From assembly GCA_020860745.1 (NCBI GenBank), contig JAJBTR010000168.1, positions 1 to 11,552 of the forward strand: a stretch of DNA of 11,552 nt, given 5' to 3'. Numbering within the stretch: the stretch's first letter is position 1; each line of letters begins with the position of its first letter. Below the pieces are notes generated by a model. That model saw only the letters and a program-made list of their open reading frames with translations. It ran no database searches and was not told the DNA's origin. The translations under genes were made by a program, and so were the position numbers. The DNA comes from Lachnospiraceae bacterium. GTDB taxonomy: Bacteria; Bacillota; Clostridia; Lachnospirales; Lachnospiraceae. This document shows, piece by piece, positions 1 to 6,909 of the stretch.

Positions 1-61
1 AAAACATGTCAACTTCGCCGTCGCCGTCAAAGTCAAATAATTCATCCATAAAACCAGCCAT
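1..61 (-). CDS. Small EF-hand-like protein, 5' part only
   Basis: A gene reads leftwards off the window edge; only its first 20 codons are visible. The start is preceded on the - strand by GGAGGG (73 down to 68). Two ATG codons in a row lie at 64 and 61; the one at 61 has the better 6-base spacing, so I chose it. The visible protein begins MAGFMDELFDFDGDGEVDMF. The DFDGDGEVD run resembles the start of an EF-hand calcium loop (Asp at loop positions 1, 3 and 5, Gly at 6, hydrophobic at 8). Loop position 12 starts with T, so it cannot be the usual Glu. Small acidic proteins of this style occur in Lachnospiraceae, but I know no function. It is divergent from recA and unlikely to share its regulation. 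Confidence 0.6.
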   Translation of the reverse strand, partial: MAGFMDELFDFDGDGEVDMF

Positions 62-113
62 CATAATCCCTCCGCAGTGTAAATGTTTTTGAGCGCTCAT
101 CGCTTCCATGCTT

Positions 114-122
114 ATATTACCA
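114..122 (-). promoter_or_regulatory. Candidate extended -10 promoter for the leftward gene
   Basis: On the - strand the sequence reads TGGTAATAT, an extended -10 (TG, one base, TAATAT). The hexamer 17 bases upstream (TTTCCC) is a poor -35, so the call rests on the extended -10 alone. It lies about 50 bases upstream of the leftward start codon. Confidence 0.3.
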
Positions 123-166
123 CATGAAACCGGATAGGGAAAGTTTTGCGTAATGTTTATTTGGGA

Positions 167-195
167 TTGCATTTTATCTCGCGATATTTTATAAT
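167..195 (+). promoter_or_regulatory. Candidate distal + strand promoter
   Basis: TTGCAT at 167-172, a 17-base spacer, then a perfect TATAAT at 190-195. The -35 matches the consensus at 3 of 6 positions and the -10 at 6 of 6. A transcript would start near 202 and run into the hairpin at 231-253, giving either a short RNA of about 60 nt or a 230-nt leader for recA. Confidence 0.45.
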
Positions 196-230
196 AAACT
201 CACTTCACGAAAACATTCTTTCTCTGAGTG

Positions 231-264
231 ATTTCTGCGCCGGACGCAGAGATATTTTTCTGCG
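231..264 (+). promoter_or_regulatory. Attenuator-like competing hairpins upstream of recA
   Basis: Hairpin A pairs 231-239 with 245-253 (9 bp with one G-T wobble, 5-base loop) and is followed by A and five T at 254-259, which is terminator-like. The sequence TTTCTGCGC occurs at 232-240 and again at 257-265. The CGCAGA arm at 245-250 can therefore pair with either copy. In hairpin B, 245-252 pairs with 257-264 (8 bp, one wobble), which hides the T-run. The two folds exclude each other. The pairing is seen directly; the attenuator role is inference. Confidence 0.45.
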
Positions 265-362
265 CACGGTTATTCGCGCGGAAGAATGAAAAGCCGGAAA
301 TCAGGCAGGAATTCTAAGATTTAACTCACAGCAGTATACACGGAAGAAAATTAAAAACAGGA

Positions 363-391
363 TTGACTTTTCTTATAAACTATACTAATAT
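363..391 (+). promoter_or_regulatory. Candidate recA promoter
   Basis: TTGACT at 363-368 (5 of 6 matches) is separated by 17 bases from TAATAT at 386-391 (4 of 6). Transcription would start near 398, just upstream of the LexA box, so bound LexA would block it. An alternative -10, TATACT at 381-386, has no suitable -35. Confidence 0.5.
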
Positions 392-404
392 GTTACCAGA
401 GAAG

Positions 405-418
405 CGAACATAAGTTCG
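405..418 (+). promoter_or_regulatory. LexA (SOS) operator
   Basis: CGAACATAAGTTCG has perfect inverted half-sites CGAAC and GTTCG with a 4-base centre. It matches the Gram-positive LexA/DinR consensus CGAAC-N4-GTTCG, apart from the preferred base at one centre position. It lies between the recA promoter and its ribosome binding site (AAGGAG, 421-426). This is the expected place for SOS control of recA. Confidence 0.9.
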
Positions 419-431
419 AGAAGGAGAAAAT

Positions 432-1490
432 ATGGCAAAAGAAGATAGAAAAGATGATAAATTAAAGGCACTGGACGCTGCAATCGCACAGATTGAGAAG
501 CAGTATGGCAAGGGTTCCATTATGAAGCTGGGAGATCCGAATATCCATATGGATGTGGAGACGATTCCCACCGGCTGCCTGAGCCTGGATATTGCGCTTG
601 GACTCGGCGGTATTCCACGGGGGCGTATCGTGGAGGTATACGGACCGGAGTCCAGCGGTAAGACGACAGTCGCTCTGCACATGGTCGCCGAGGTGCAGAA
701 GCGGGGAGGTATTGCGGGATTCATTGATGCGGAGCACGCGCTGGATCCGGCTTACGCGCGCAATATCGGCGTGGATATTGACAATCTTTACATATCCCAG
801 CCGGATAACGGTGAGCAGGCGCTTGAGATTACGGAGACGATGGTTCGTTCCGGAGCGGTGGATATCGTGATTGTGGACTCTGTAGCGGCCCTTGTCCCGA
901 AGGCGGAGATTGAGGGAGACATGGGAGATGCCCATGTGGGACTGCAGGCGCGGCTTATGTCCCAGGCGCTCCGGAAGCTGACCGCTGTCATCAGCAAGTC
1001 CAATTGCATCGTGATTTTTATCAACCAGCTCCGTGAGAAGGTTGGGGTTATGTTTGGCAATCCGGAGACGACGACCGGCGGACGGGCGCTGAAGTTTTAT
1101 GCTTCGATTCGTCTGGATGTGCGTCGGGTAGATTCTCTCAAACAGAGCGGAGAGGTCATCGGCAATCATACCCGGATCAAAGTTGTGAAGAATAAAGTGG
1201 CGCCGCCGTTTAAGCAGGCTGAGTTTGATATCATGTTCGGAAAAGGAATTTCCCGGGAAGGCGATATTCTGGATCTGGCAGCGGACATTGATGTGATCAA
1301 CAAATCCGGCGCGTGGTATGCTTACAATGGTGAGAAGATCGGACAGGGAAGGGAGAACGCCAAGAATTTCCTGGCGGAGCATCCGGAGATCTGTGCGGAG
1401 GTCGAGGCGAAAGTGAGAGATCATTATGATCTGGACGGGAAACGGGCGGCGGAGGCTGCAGCGCAGGCAGAGGCGGAGAAAACGGAATAG
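432..1490 (+). CDS. recA: Recombinase RecA
   Basis: RecA is the cytoplasmic ATP-dependent strand-exchange protein. It forms filaments on single-stranded DNA, drives homologous recombination and repair, and stimulates LexA self-cleavage in the SOS response. The 352-aa length is normal. Visible motifs are the Walker [10 protein letters not shown] (residues 71-79), the catalytic Glu in IDAEHALD (about E101), Walker B VDIVIVDS (143-150), the L1 loop [10 protein letters not shown] (161-170), and the L2 region from [14 protein letters not shown] to [11 protein letters not shown] (198-223). The C-terminus is acidic and Ala/Glu-rich, as in other RecA proteins. The ATG has AAGGAG 5 bases upstream. A LexA box lies 14 bases before the start, so SOS induction is expected. 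recX follows within 62 bases, the usual recA-recX pairing. Confidence 0.99.
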   Translation: MAKEDRKDDKLKALDAAIAQIEKQYGKGSIMKLGDPNIHMDVETIPTGCLSLDIALGLGGIPRGRIVEVYGPESSGKTTVALHMVAEVQKRGGIAGFIDAEHALDPAYARNIGVDIDNLYISQPDNGEQALEITETMVRSGAVDIVIVDSVAALVPKAEIEGDMGDAHVGLQARLMSQALRKLTAVISKSNCIVIFINQLREKVGVMFGNPETTTGGRALKFYASIRLDVRRVDSLKQSGEVIGNHTRIKVVKNKVAPPFKQAEFDIMFGKGISREGDILDLAADIDVINKSGAWYAYNGEKIGQGRENAKNFLAEHPEICAEVEAKVRDHYDLDGKRAAEAAAQAEAEKTE

Positions 1491-1552
1491 CAAACGAGAA
1501 TCAAAGAGGTAAAACAGGGAAAAAAGGAAGACTTCTGATCTGTACCGATGAG

Positions 1553-2089
1553 ATGGTTTTTCCTCTCTATGAAAAGGAGGCAGTTTCCTGGCAACTGACC
1601 GAGGGCGGCGAGCTGGATGCTGAAACGTGGGATCGTCTGTGCCGGGAGGTTTTAAATAAGCGCGTGATCCGGCGTGCCATGTTTCTGTTGGAGAAAATGG
1701 ATCGGACAGAGCTCCAGATCAGACGAAAGCTGCGCGATAATCATTACCCGGAAGAACTGATCGATGTGGCTGTGGACTACGTGAAGTCGTACCATTACAT
1801 AGATGATCTGCGCTATGCGGAGGTTTATATCCGGTCTCATCAGTCGGATAAGAGCAGGGCACAGCTGAGGGCAGCGCTGCAGCAGAGAGGCGTTCCATCC
1901 GATCTGATTGCGCAGGCGATGGAGGAAGCTTATGAGGATTGTGAGGAAGAGCTGATTCGGAAGCTGCTCCTCCAGAAGCAGTATAATCCCGAGCATATGG
2001 ATCGGAAACAGAAGTACCGCATTTATCAGTGTCTGTTGCGGAAAGGCTTTTCGAATTCTCAGATTATGCGTCAGATGGACTTGACATAG
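1553..2089 (+). CDS. recX: Regulatory protein RecX
   Basis: RecX binds RecA filaments and modulates recombinase activity. The 178-aa product is all helical, with the three-helix RecX repeats. The first contains RAMFLLEKMDRTELQIRRKL (residues 41-60), the second YIDDLRYAEVYIRS (81-94) and its continuation, and the third lies near the C-terminus (KYRIYQCLLRKGFS). The position right after recA supports the call. The start is uncertain. The ATG at 1553 is the first standard start codon after the in-frame stop at 1427 but has no good ribosome binding site. The open frame upstream (from 1511) encodes GKKGRLLICTDE, which looks like the conserved RecX N-terminus. A non-ATG start such as CTG at 1535, 4 bases after GGAAG, is possible. 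The last codons contain the rny -35 element. Confidence 0.93.
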   Translation: MVFPLYEKEAVSWQLTEGGELDAETWDRLCREVLNKRVIRRAMFLLEKMDRTELQIRRKLRDNHYPEELIDVAVDYVKSYHYIDDLRYAEVYIRSHQSDKSRAQLRAALQQRGVPSDLIAQAMEEAYEDCEEELIRKLLLQKQYNPEHMDRKQKYRIYQCLLRKGFSNSQIMRQMDLT

Positions 2090-2109
2090 GATTGAAAAAA
2101 GTATAAAAT
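2081..2109 (+). promoter_or_regulatory. Promoter for rny within the end of recX
   Basis: A perfect -35, TTGACA at 2081-2086, overlaps the last recX codons. A 17-base spacer leads to TAAAAT at 2104-2109 (5 of 6). An A-rich spacer and an AT-rich downstream stretch (2110-2177) fit a strong sigma-A promoter. It would let rny be expressed independently of SOS-controlled recA-recX. Confidence 0.7.
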
Positions 2110-2184
2110 CAAGTAGTTGTAGTTTATGACTGATTAAATATCATTATTTATTTATTATATGCACAATGAAACTAAATAAGGAGG

Positions 2185-2199
2185 TGCACCTGAGGTGCA
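2185..2199 (+). promoter_or_regulatory. Hairpin holding the rny GTG start codon
   Basis: TGCACC (2185-2190), loop TGA, GGTGCA (2194-2199) form a perfect 6-bp stem. The GTG start codon of rny (2195-2197) is inside the 3' arm, and the Shine-Dalgarno AAGGAGG (2178-2184) ends where the stem begins. Folding would limit access to the start codon. Confidence 0.5.
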
Positions 2200-3751
2200 G
2201 ACTGGTATAGCAGTGGCAATCACGGCTGTTATCGCGATAGTCATCACCTTTTTCATCACGTATCGCATAGCGTTATCCCGTTTTAAGAAGGACACGGAAG
2301 AGAAGATCGGAAGTGCGGAGGAGCGGGCACGCAGCATTATTGATGAGGCAGTGAAGAGCGCGGAGTCGAAGAAGCGGGAAGCTTCGCTCGAGATTAAGGA
2401 AGAGTCGCTCCGAACGAAGAATGAGCTCGATAAGGAGATCAAAGACCGCAGGGCGGAGATTACACGCAACGAGAGACGTATTGAGCAGAAAGAGGCTAAT
2501 CTGGATAAGAAGCTGGAAGCTGCCGAGCGTCGCGAGCAGAGTTTCGCTGCAAAGGAAGAGGACATTAAGCGTCAGAGAGCCGAGGTTGCAAAGTTAAATG
2601 AGGAACGCATTCAGGAACTGGAAAGAATTTCAGGACTCACCTCTGAACAGGCAAAAGAATATCTCTTAAAAACTGTTGAAGAAGATGTAAAACTTGATAC
2701 GGCAAAGCTGATCAAAGAAATGGACAACAGGGCGAAGGAGGAAGCGGGAAAGAAAGCCAGAGAGTATGTGGTCAACGCGATTCAGAAATGTGCGGCTGAT
2801 CATGTGGCGGAGACAACGATTTCCGTTGTACAGCTTCCGAATGATGAGATGAAGGGGCGGATCATTGGCCGTGAAGGACGCAATATCCGTACACTGGAGA
2901 CGATGACAGGCGTAGATCTGATCATCGATGACACTCCGGAAGCCGTCATCCTGTCAAGCTTTGATCCGATTCGCCGTGAGGTGGCCCGTATCGCCCTTGA
3001 AAAATTAATCGTGGATGGCCGTATACACCCTGCCAGAATCGAAGAAATGGTTGAGAAGGCGCAGAAGGAAGTGGAGCGCGTGATTCGTGAGGAGGGCGAA
3101 GCCGCTACTCTGGAGGTAGGCGTGCACGGGATACATCCCGAGCTTGTCCGTTTGCTGGGACGTATGAAGTTCCGCACAAGCTACGGACAGAATGCATTAA
3201 AGCATTCCATTGAGGTGGCCCAGATTGCCGGGTTGCTGGCGGCGGAGGTCGGCGTTGATGTAAGAACTGCCAAACGTGCCGGTTTGCTCCATGATATTGG
3301 CAAAGCGGTGGATCACGAGATGGAGGGATCCCACATTCAGCTGGGGGTTGTTCTGTGCAGAAAGTATAAGGAATCTGCAGTAGTGATCAATGCGGTGGAA
3401 GCACATCATGGTGATGTGGAGCCGGAGTCTCTGATTGCGTGTCTGGTGCAGGCGGCTGATACAATTTCAGCGGCTCGTCCGGGAGCAAGACGCGAGACAC
3501 TGGAAACATATTCAAACAGATTGAAAAAGCTGGAAGACATAACTAACAGTTTCAAGGGTGTAGATAAATCTTTTGCAGTTCAGGCGGGCAGAGAAATTCG
3601 TATTATGGTGGTTCCTGAGCAGGTTAGTGACGCTGACATGGTGCTGCTGGCCAGAGATATTTCCAAACAGATTGAGTCTGAGTTGGAGTATCCGGGTCAG
3701 ATCAAGGTCAATGTGATCCGTGAGAGCCGTGTCACAGACTACGCGAAGTAG
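2195..3751 (+). CDS. rny: Ribonuclease Y
   Basis: RNase Y is the membrane-anchored endoribonuclease that starts bulk mRNA decay in Gram-positive bacteria. The 518-aa length is typical. Domain order: an N-terminal membrane helix (residues 4-27), a long charged coiled coil (about 30-190), a KH RNA-binding domain with [10 protein letters not shown] (221-230), and an HD metal-dependent phosphohydrolase domain with LLHDIGKA (364-371, H366 and D367) and later EAHHGD and [12 protein letters not shown]. The start is GTG at 2195, chosen because AAGGAGG lies 10 bases upstream and the membrane helix follows directly. The gene has its own promoter overlapping the recX end and an intrinsic terminator at 3880-3913. 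The start codon lies in a small hairpin, which could allow self-regulation of translation. Confidence 0.98.
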   Translation: MQTGIAVAITAVIAIVITFFITYRIALSRFKKDTEEKIGSAEERARSIIDEAVKSAESKKREASLEIKEESLRTKNELDKEIKDRRAEITRNERRIEQKEANLDKKLEAAERREQSFAAKEEDIKRQRAEVAKLNEERIQELERISGLTSEQAKEYLLKTVEEDVKLDTAKLIKEMDNRAKEEAGKKAREYVVNAIQKCAADHVAETTISVVQLPNDEMKGRIIGREGRNIRTLETMTGVDLIIDDTPEAVILSSFDPIRREVARIALEKLIVDGRIHPARIEEMVEKAQKEVERVIREEGEAATLEVGVHGIHPELVRLLGRMKFRTSYGQNALKHSIEVAQIAGLLAAEVGVDVRTAKRAGLLHDIGKAVDHEMEGSHIQLGVVLCRKYKESAVVINAVEAHHGDVEPESLIACLVQAADTISAARPGARRETLETYSNRLKKLEDITNSFKGVDKSFAVQAGREIRIMVVPEQVSDADMVLLARDISKQIESELEYPGQIKVNVIRESRVTDYAK

Positions 3752-3774
3752 GATAGAATGAGCGCAAGCGGGAA

Positions 3775-3833
3775 GAATGCAGTGGTGCATTCGGCGAGCG
3801 GCAAAATGCGATCATGAATCACAGATTTATGAT
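3775..3833 (+). other. Paired hairpins in the rny 3' untranslated region
   Basis: GAATGCA (3775-3781) pairs with TGCATTC (3786-3792) around a GTGG loop. ATCATGAAT (3811-3819) pairs with ATTTATGAT (3825-3833) around CACAG, with one G-T wobble. Neither has a following T-run. They precede the true terminator by about 45 bases, so they would sit at the 3' end of the rny mRNA. No function is evident. Confidence 0.4.
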
Positions 3834-3879
3834 ATGACAGCCATAGTACACAGTTCGTATGATGTAGGATGGACAGATC

Positions 3880-3913
3880 CCCGTAAATTCTCGTCTGAGA
3901 GTTTACGGGTTTT
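3880..3913 (+). terminator. Intrinsic terminator after rny
   Basis: A 13-bp stem (3880-3892 with 3897-3909, one T-G wobble) has the loop GTCT and is followed by TTTTCT. It ends the recA-recX-rny region before xth. Confidence 0.88.
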
Positions 3914-3984
3914 CTGATACTACAAGGCGCTGTTCACGGCGCATGCGGTATGGAGAGACGTGAGTAGCTGTAGAGGGTCTATTA

Positions 3985-4740
3985 ATGAAGTTGATTTCAT
4001 GGAATGTAAACGGGCTGCGTGCCTGTGTAAAAAAAGGATTTCTGGAGTATTTTAAACAGGCGGATGCTGATATATTCTGTCTGCAGGAGACGAAGCTTCA
4101 GGCGGGACAGATCGAACTTGATCTGGAAGGATATGAACAGTATTGGAACTATGCTGAGAAGAAAGGGTATTCCGGCACGGCTGTTTTTACGAAGAGGACG
4201 CCGCTGGCAGTCACCTATGGGATCGGCATTGAGGAGCACGACCATGAGGGACGTGTGATTACATTGGAGTTCGATCGGTTCTATTTTGTGACGGTTTATG
4301 TGCCGAATTCACAGAATGAACTGACGCGTCTGGATTACCGCATGCGATGGGAAGACGATTTTCTGGCTTATATTTGCGGGCTCGAAGAAAAAAAACCGGT
4401 AATCTATGCCGGTGACCTGAATGTAGCGCACCAGGAAATTGATCTGAAAAACCCGAAGACGAATCACCACAATGCGGGATTTACGGATGAAGAAAGAGAA
4501 AAGATGACAAACGTGCTGAAAAGTGGTAAAATTGATACGTATCGGTATTTTTACCCGGATCAGACAGGAGTCTATTCCTGGTGGTCCTACCGACGCCGGG
4601 CCAGAGAGACGAATGCCGGATGGCGTATTGACTATTTTATTGCCTCAGAGAGCTTAAAGGATGCATTGTGTTCCGCGGATATTCATACGGATGTTCTGGG
4701 ATCGGATCATTGTCCGGTGGAACTGATTGTGGAACTGTGA
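3985..4740 (+). CDS. xth: Exodeoxyribonuclease III / AP endonuclease
   Basis: This is a cytoplasmic base-excision repair nuclease of the ExoIII/ExoA family. It cleaves at abasic sites and trims 3' ends using a divalent metal. Its 251 aa match the family length. Active-site motifs are present in order: ISWNVNGLRA with N7, LQETK with metal-binding E35, the VYVPNSQ segment, GDLNVAH with D144 and N146, and the C-terminal SDHCPVEL with the catalytic Asp-His pair D241-H242. The ATG at 3985 is chosen because the conserved N-terminal beta strand begins at once; the upstream AGAGGG (3972-3977) is only a moderate binding site. lepB starts 8 bases after the stop, so the two are probably co-transcribed. 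I see no LexA box before it. B. subtilis calls the homologue exoA. Confidence 0.97.
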   Translation: MKLISWNVNGLRACVKKGFLEYFKQADADIFCLQETKLQAGQIELDLEGYEQYWNYAEKKGYSGTAVFTKRTPLAVTYGIGIEEHDHEGRVITLEFDRFYFVTVYVPNSQNELTRLDYRMRWEDDFLAYICGLEEKKPVIYAGDLNVAHQEIDLKNPKTNHHNAGFTDEEREKMTNVLKSGKIDTYRYFYPDQTGVYSWWSYRRRARETNAGWRIDYFIASESLKDALCSADIHTDVLGSDHCPVELIVEL

Positions 4741-4748
4741 GGAAGAGT

Positions 4749-5411
4749 ATGAGAAATCATCATGGAAAAGAACCTCAGACTTTGCGGCGCAGGCGGGAGA
4801 TAGAACGAAAGCGCAACAGACGGAAAGAGATATTCAGCTGGATCCGTATGTTTGTGATCGCAATGGCGGCGGTATTTGTCGTCACCCGTTTTATCATTAT
4901 CAATGCAAATGTTCCGTCAGGCTCTATGGAGACAACGATTATGACGAATGACCGTCTGATCGGGTTCCGTTTTTCTTATTGGTTCGATGAGCCGGAGCGG
5001 GGAGATATCATCCTGTTTCACTATCCGGTAGATGAATCTGTTATTTATATTAAGCGGGTGATCGGACTGCCCGGTGAGACAGTGGAAATCCGGGAGGGAC
5101 ATATTTATATCAACGGCAGTGATACGCCGCTGGAGGAGAATTATCTTCCGGAGGAATGGTATCAGGCAAACGACGGTTATTATTTTGAGATTCCGGAGGA
5201 CTGTTATTTTGTCCTCGGGGACAACCGCAATAGCTCCGCAGACAGCAGATACTGGGCGGAGGAAGCAATAGAGGCGGGGCTGGCTTCTACGGAAGAGGAA
5301 GCGATTCAGTACAGTTATGTGAAGAGTGACAAGATCCTGGGCAAGGCAATTTTTACTTACTACAGTTCGTTCAGGAACCTTACCAATACGGCAGATTATT
5401 CGGCAGAATGA
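4749..5411 (+). CDS. lepB: Signal peptidase I
   Basis: Type I signal peptidase removes signal peptides from exported proteins at the outer face of the membrane, using a Ser-Lys dyad. The product is 220 aa. A basic N-terminus (RRRREIERKRNRRKE) precedes a single membrane helix (about residues 33-52). Then come box B, VPSGSMETT with the nucleophile S59, and box D, YIKRVIGLPGETV with the general base K102. Box E, GDNRNSSADSRYW (157-169), follows. The start at 4749 has GAGGAAG just upstream. A longer in-frame reading from 4668 would overlap xth and lacks a binding site. One membrane span is the Gram-positive form. It follows xth by 8 bases. Confidence 0.97.
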   Translation: MRNHHGKEPQTLRRRREIERKRNRRKEIFSWIRMFVIAMAAVFVVTRFIIINANVPSGSMETTIMTNDRLIGFRFSYWFDEPERGDIILFHYPVDESVIYIKRVIGLPGETVEIREGHIYINGSDTPLEENYLPEEWYQANDGYYFEIPEDCYFVLGDNRNSSADSRYWAEEAIEAGLASTEEEAIQYSYVKSDKILGKAIFTYYSSFRNLTNTADYSAE

Positions 5412-5424
5412 GGATAGAAAAAAT

Positions 5425-5452
5425 TGTAACTGCATAAATTGAGACAGTTGCA
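5425..5452 (+). other. Hairpin between lepB and the S1 gene, similar to the end of the que-operon repeat
   Basis: TGTAACTG (5425-5432) pairs with CAGTTGCA (5445-5452) with one wobble and a 12-base loop. There is no T-run, so it is not a clear terminator. The layout GTAACTG, about 12 bases including TTGAGA, then CAGTTGC resembles the last 27 bases of the repeat at 9338-9471 (GTAACTG, 13 bases, CAGTTAC). It may be a remnant of that family or chance. Confidence 0.3.
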
Positions 5453-5479
5453 GAAGATTAAAAAATGAGGAGATAGTTT

Positions 5480-6406
5480 ATGGAAACGACAGAGACAGTA
5501 AAAATGGAAGAGGAAACGGCGGTGGAGGTTGCAGCGGAAGAAGTTGCGGCATCTGGGGAGGCTCTGGCAGCAGATGCGGCCATGGCATCTGAGGAGGCAG
5601 CGGCTACAGAAGAGGCTGCGGCATCTGAGGAAACAGAAGCAGCGGAAGAAGTCGCGGCAGTTGATGAAACAGCAACAGGAGAAACTGCAGCCGTGAAGAA
5701 GGACGAGAAGTCTGCAGAGACGATGGAGGACATGGGGAAAGCCCTGGAGGAATCCTACAAGATGATGGGCGACGGTGAGCATGATACAGACGCACTGCTG
5801 GCATGGGCGAAGATTAAGGAACTTTATGAGACAAAAGAGAACCTGACCGTGGAAATCAGCGGGGTCGTCAACAAGGGCGTAATTGCCATGGTAGAGGGGA
5901 TCCGCGGGTTTATCCCGGCTTCCAGACTGAGCCTGCACAGAGTAGATGATCTGAATGAATGGCTGGGGAAGGCGATTCAGGTTCGAGTGATCACTGCGGA
6001 TCAGGAGTCTGACAAGCTGGTGCTTTCTGCCCGCGAAATCTTAAAAGAGGAGCGGGAGAACGCGAAGAAATTAAAATTATCTGCTGTTGAGGTAGGCAGT
6101 ATCTTTACCGGGAAAGTGGACAGCATTCAGGATTACGGCGTTTTTGTTGACCTGGGCGATGGTATTTCCGGTCTCGTCCATGTTTCCCAGATTGCCCTGG
6201 AGCGCGTAAAGCATCCGTCGGATGTACTGAAAAAGGGGCAGGAAGTCCGTGTAAAAGTAATCGGCAAGCAGGATGGCAAGCTGAAACTTAGTATCAAGGC
6301 GCTTCTGGAGCAGAAAAAGAAAGATGAGGAAGTGAAGGTGTCAATCCCGAAAGCGGAGTCGATCGGCACTTCCATGGGAGATCTGCTGAAGAACCTGAAA
6401 TTATAG
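5480..6406 (+). CDS. Two-S1-domain RNA-binding protein with acidic N-terminal tail
   Basis: The 308-aa product is a short relative of ribosomal protein S1 and presumably binds RNA in the cytoplasm. Residues 1-75 are low-complexity, rich in Ala and Glu, and probably disordered. Residues 80-120 are helical. The first S1 fold spans about 121-185 (EISGVVNKGVIAMVEGIRGF then IPASRL). The second, at about 205-273, is the more canonical one (GKVDSIQDYGVFVDLGD, SGLVHVSQI, VKVIGKQDGKLKLSIKA). The C-terminus, about 280-308, is Lys-rich. The start has GAGGAG 7 bases upstream. It is too short to be a classical S1, which has four to six domains, and such proteins are often annotated only as S1 RNA-binding domain protein. 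The next gene starts 25 bases later and is likely co-transcribed. Confidence 0.9.
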   Translation: METTETVKMEEETAVEVAAEEVAASGEALAADAAMASEEAAATEEAAASEETEAAEEVAAVDETATGETAAVKKDEKSAETMEDMGKALEESYKMMGDGEHDTDALLAWAKIKELYETKENLTVEISGVVNKGVIAMVEGIRGFIPASRLSLHRVDDLNEWLGKAIQVRVITADQESDKLVLSAREILKEERENAKKLKLSAVEVGSIFTGKVDSIQDYGVFVDLGDGISGLVHVSQIALERVKHPSDVLKKGQEVRVKVIGKQDGKLKLSIKALLEQKKKDEEVKVSIPKAESIGTSMGDLLKNLKL

Positions 6407-6431
6407 ACATGCGCCAAAGAGAGGAATTCGT

Positions 6432-6902
6432 ATGGCTGCGAATCGAATCATTCATGAAACGGGGAAAGTGTTTGATTGTTCTCCGTTTCATGGCAAATAT
6501 GCTACGATAGATATGACAGGTCAGGATGTGGGATATGCCCGCGTGGGTATTGTTTCCTCAGGAAAGGATTATATTCTGTTCCGGTTTCGGGGGAAGCGCG
6601 GACTGGCAGCAAAAGCATATATAAAGTCTCTCACGGAGGTCAGGATGACGGAGCGCATGCTGCGAAAAGAGACGGAGTTTGAGGCGGAAGACTGGGATGA
6701 GGAAGTTAACCCGTTCTGCTATTTTGTGGGAGAACGGTGTGATATCCATATGCACCAGACCAGGATGTTCGAGGCGACACCCGGATTTTTCGGAGCAAAA
6801 ATTCTCTATGTGGATCAGCAGAATGGTCTGATCCGTATCAAAGAGAACAGTAAGCAGTTTAATGTAAGCATATCAATGATCTGTGGTATCATGCAGACTT
6901 AG
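6432..6902 (+). CDS. Uncharacterised protein, 156 aa
   Basis: I do not recognise this family. The start at 6432 has GAGG at 6421-6424, 7 bases upstream, and lies 25 bases after the S1 gene, so the pair is probably one transcript. The protein looks globular and rich in beta strands (GKYATIDM, GYARVGIVSSG, DYILFRFRG, AKILYVDQQNGLIRIKENS). A charged helix sits in the middle (RMTERMLRKETEFEAEDWDEEV). It has no signal peptide, membrane helix or recognisable catalytic motif. Several Cys and His residues (FCYFVGERCDIHMH, residues 94-107) cluster, but no clear metal-site spacing stands out. Codon use looks like the neighbours. Confidence is high that it is a real gene and low for any function. Confidence 0.85.
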   Translation: MAANRIIHETGKVFDCSPFHGKYATIDMTGQDVGYARVGIVSSGKDYILFRFRGKRGLAAKAYIKSLTEVRMTERMLRKETEFEAEDWDEEVNPFCYFVGERCDIHMHQTRMFEATPGFFGAKILYVDQQNGLIRIKENSKQFNVSISMICGIMQT

Positions 6903-6909
6903 GATCTGT

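Larger units (their letters stand above)
62..431. other. Divergent intergenic region before recA
   Basis: These 370 bases contain no convincing coding region. They hold a candidate - strand promoter (114-122), a + strand promoter-like pair (167-195), a terminator-like hairpin with a competing alternative pairing (231-264), a recA-proximal promoter (363-391), a LexA box (405-418) and the recA ribosome binding site (421-426). The part from about 265 to 360 shows nothing I can name. Confidence 0.7.

Noticed and set aside
462..1493. Long open frame on the - strand opposite recA
   Set aside because: It has no ribosome binding site or recognisable domain and is the shadow of a GC-skewed recA coding frame.
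4668..4748. N-terminal extension of lepB into xth
   Set aside because: It overlaps the xth C-terminus in another frame, lacks a binding site, and the ATG at 4749 has GAGGAAG.
5396..5938. Open frames on the - strand opposite the S1 gene tail, rich in Ser/Ala or Cys/Phe
   Set aside because: They are complements of the Ala/Glu low-complexity tail and show no start signals or family likeness.
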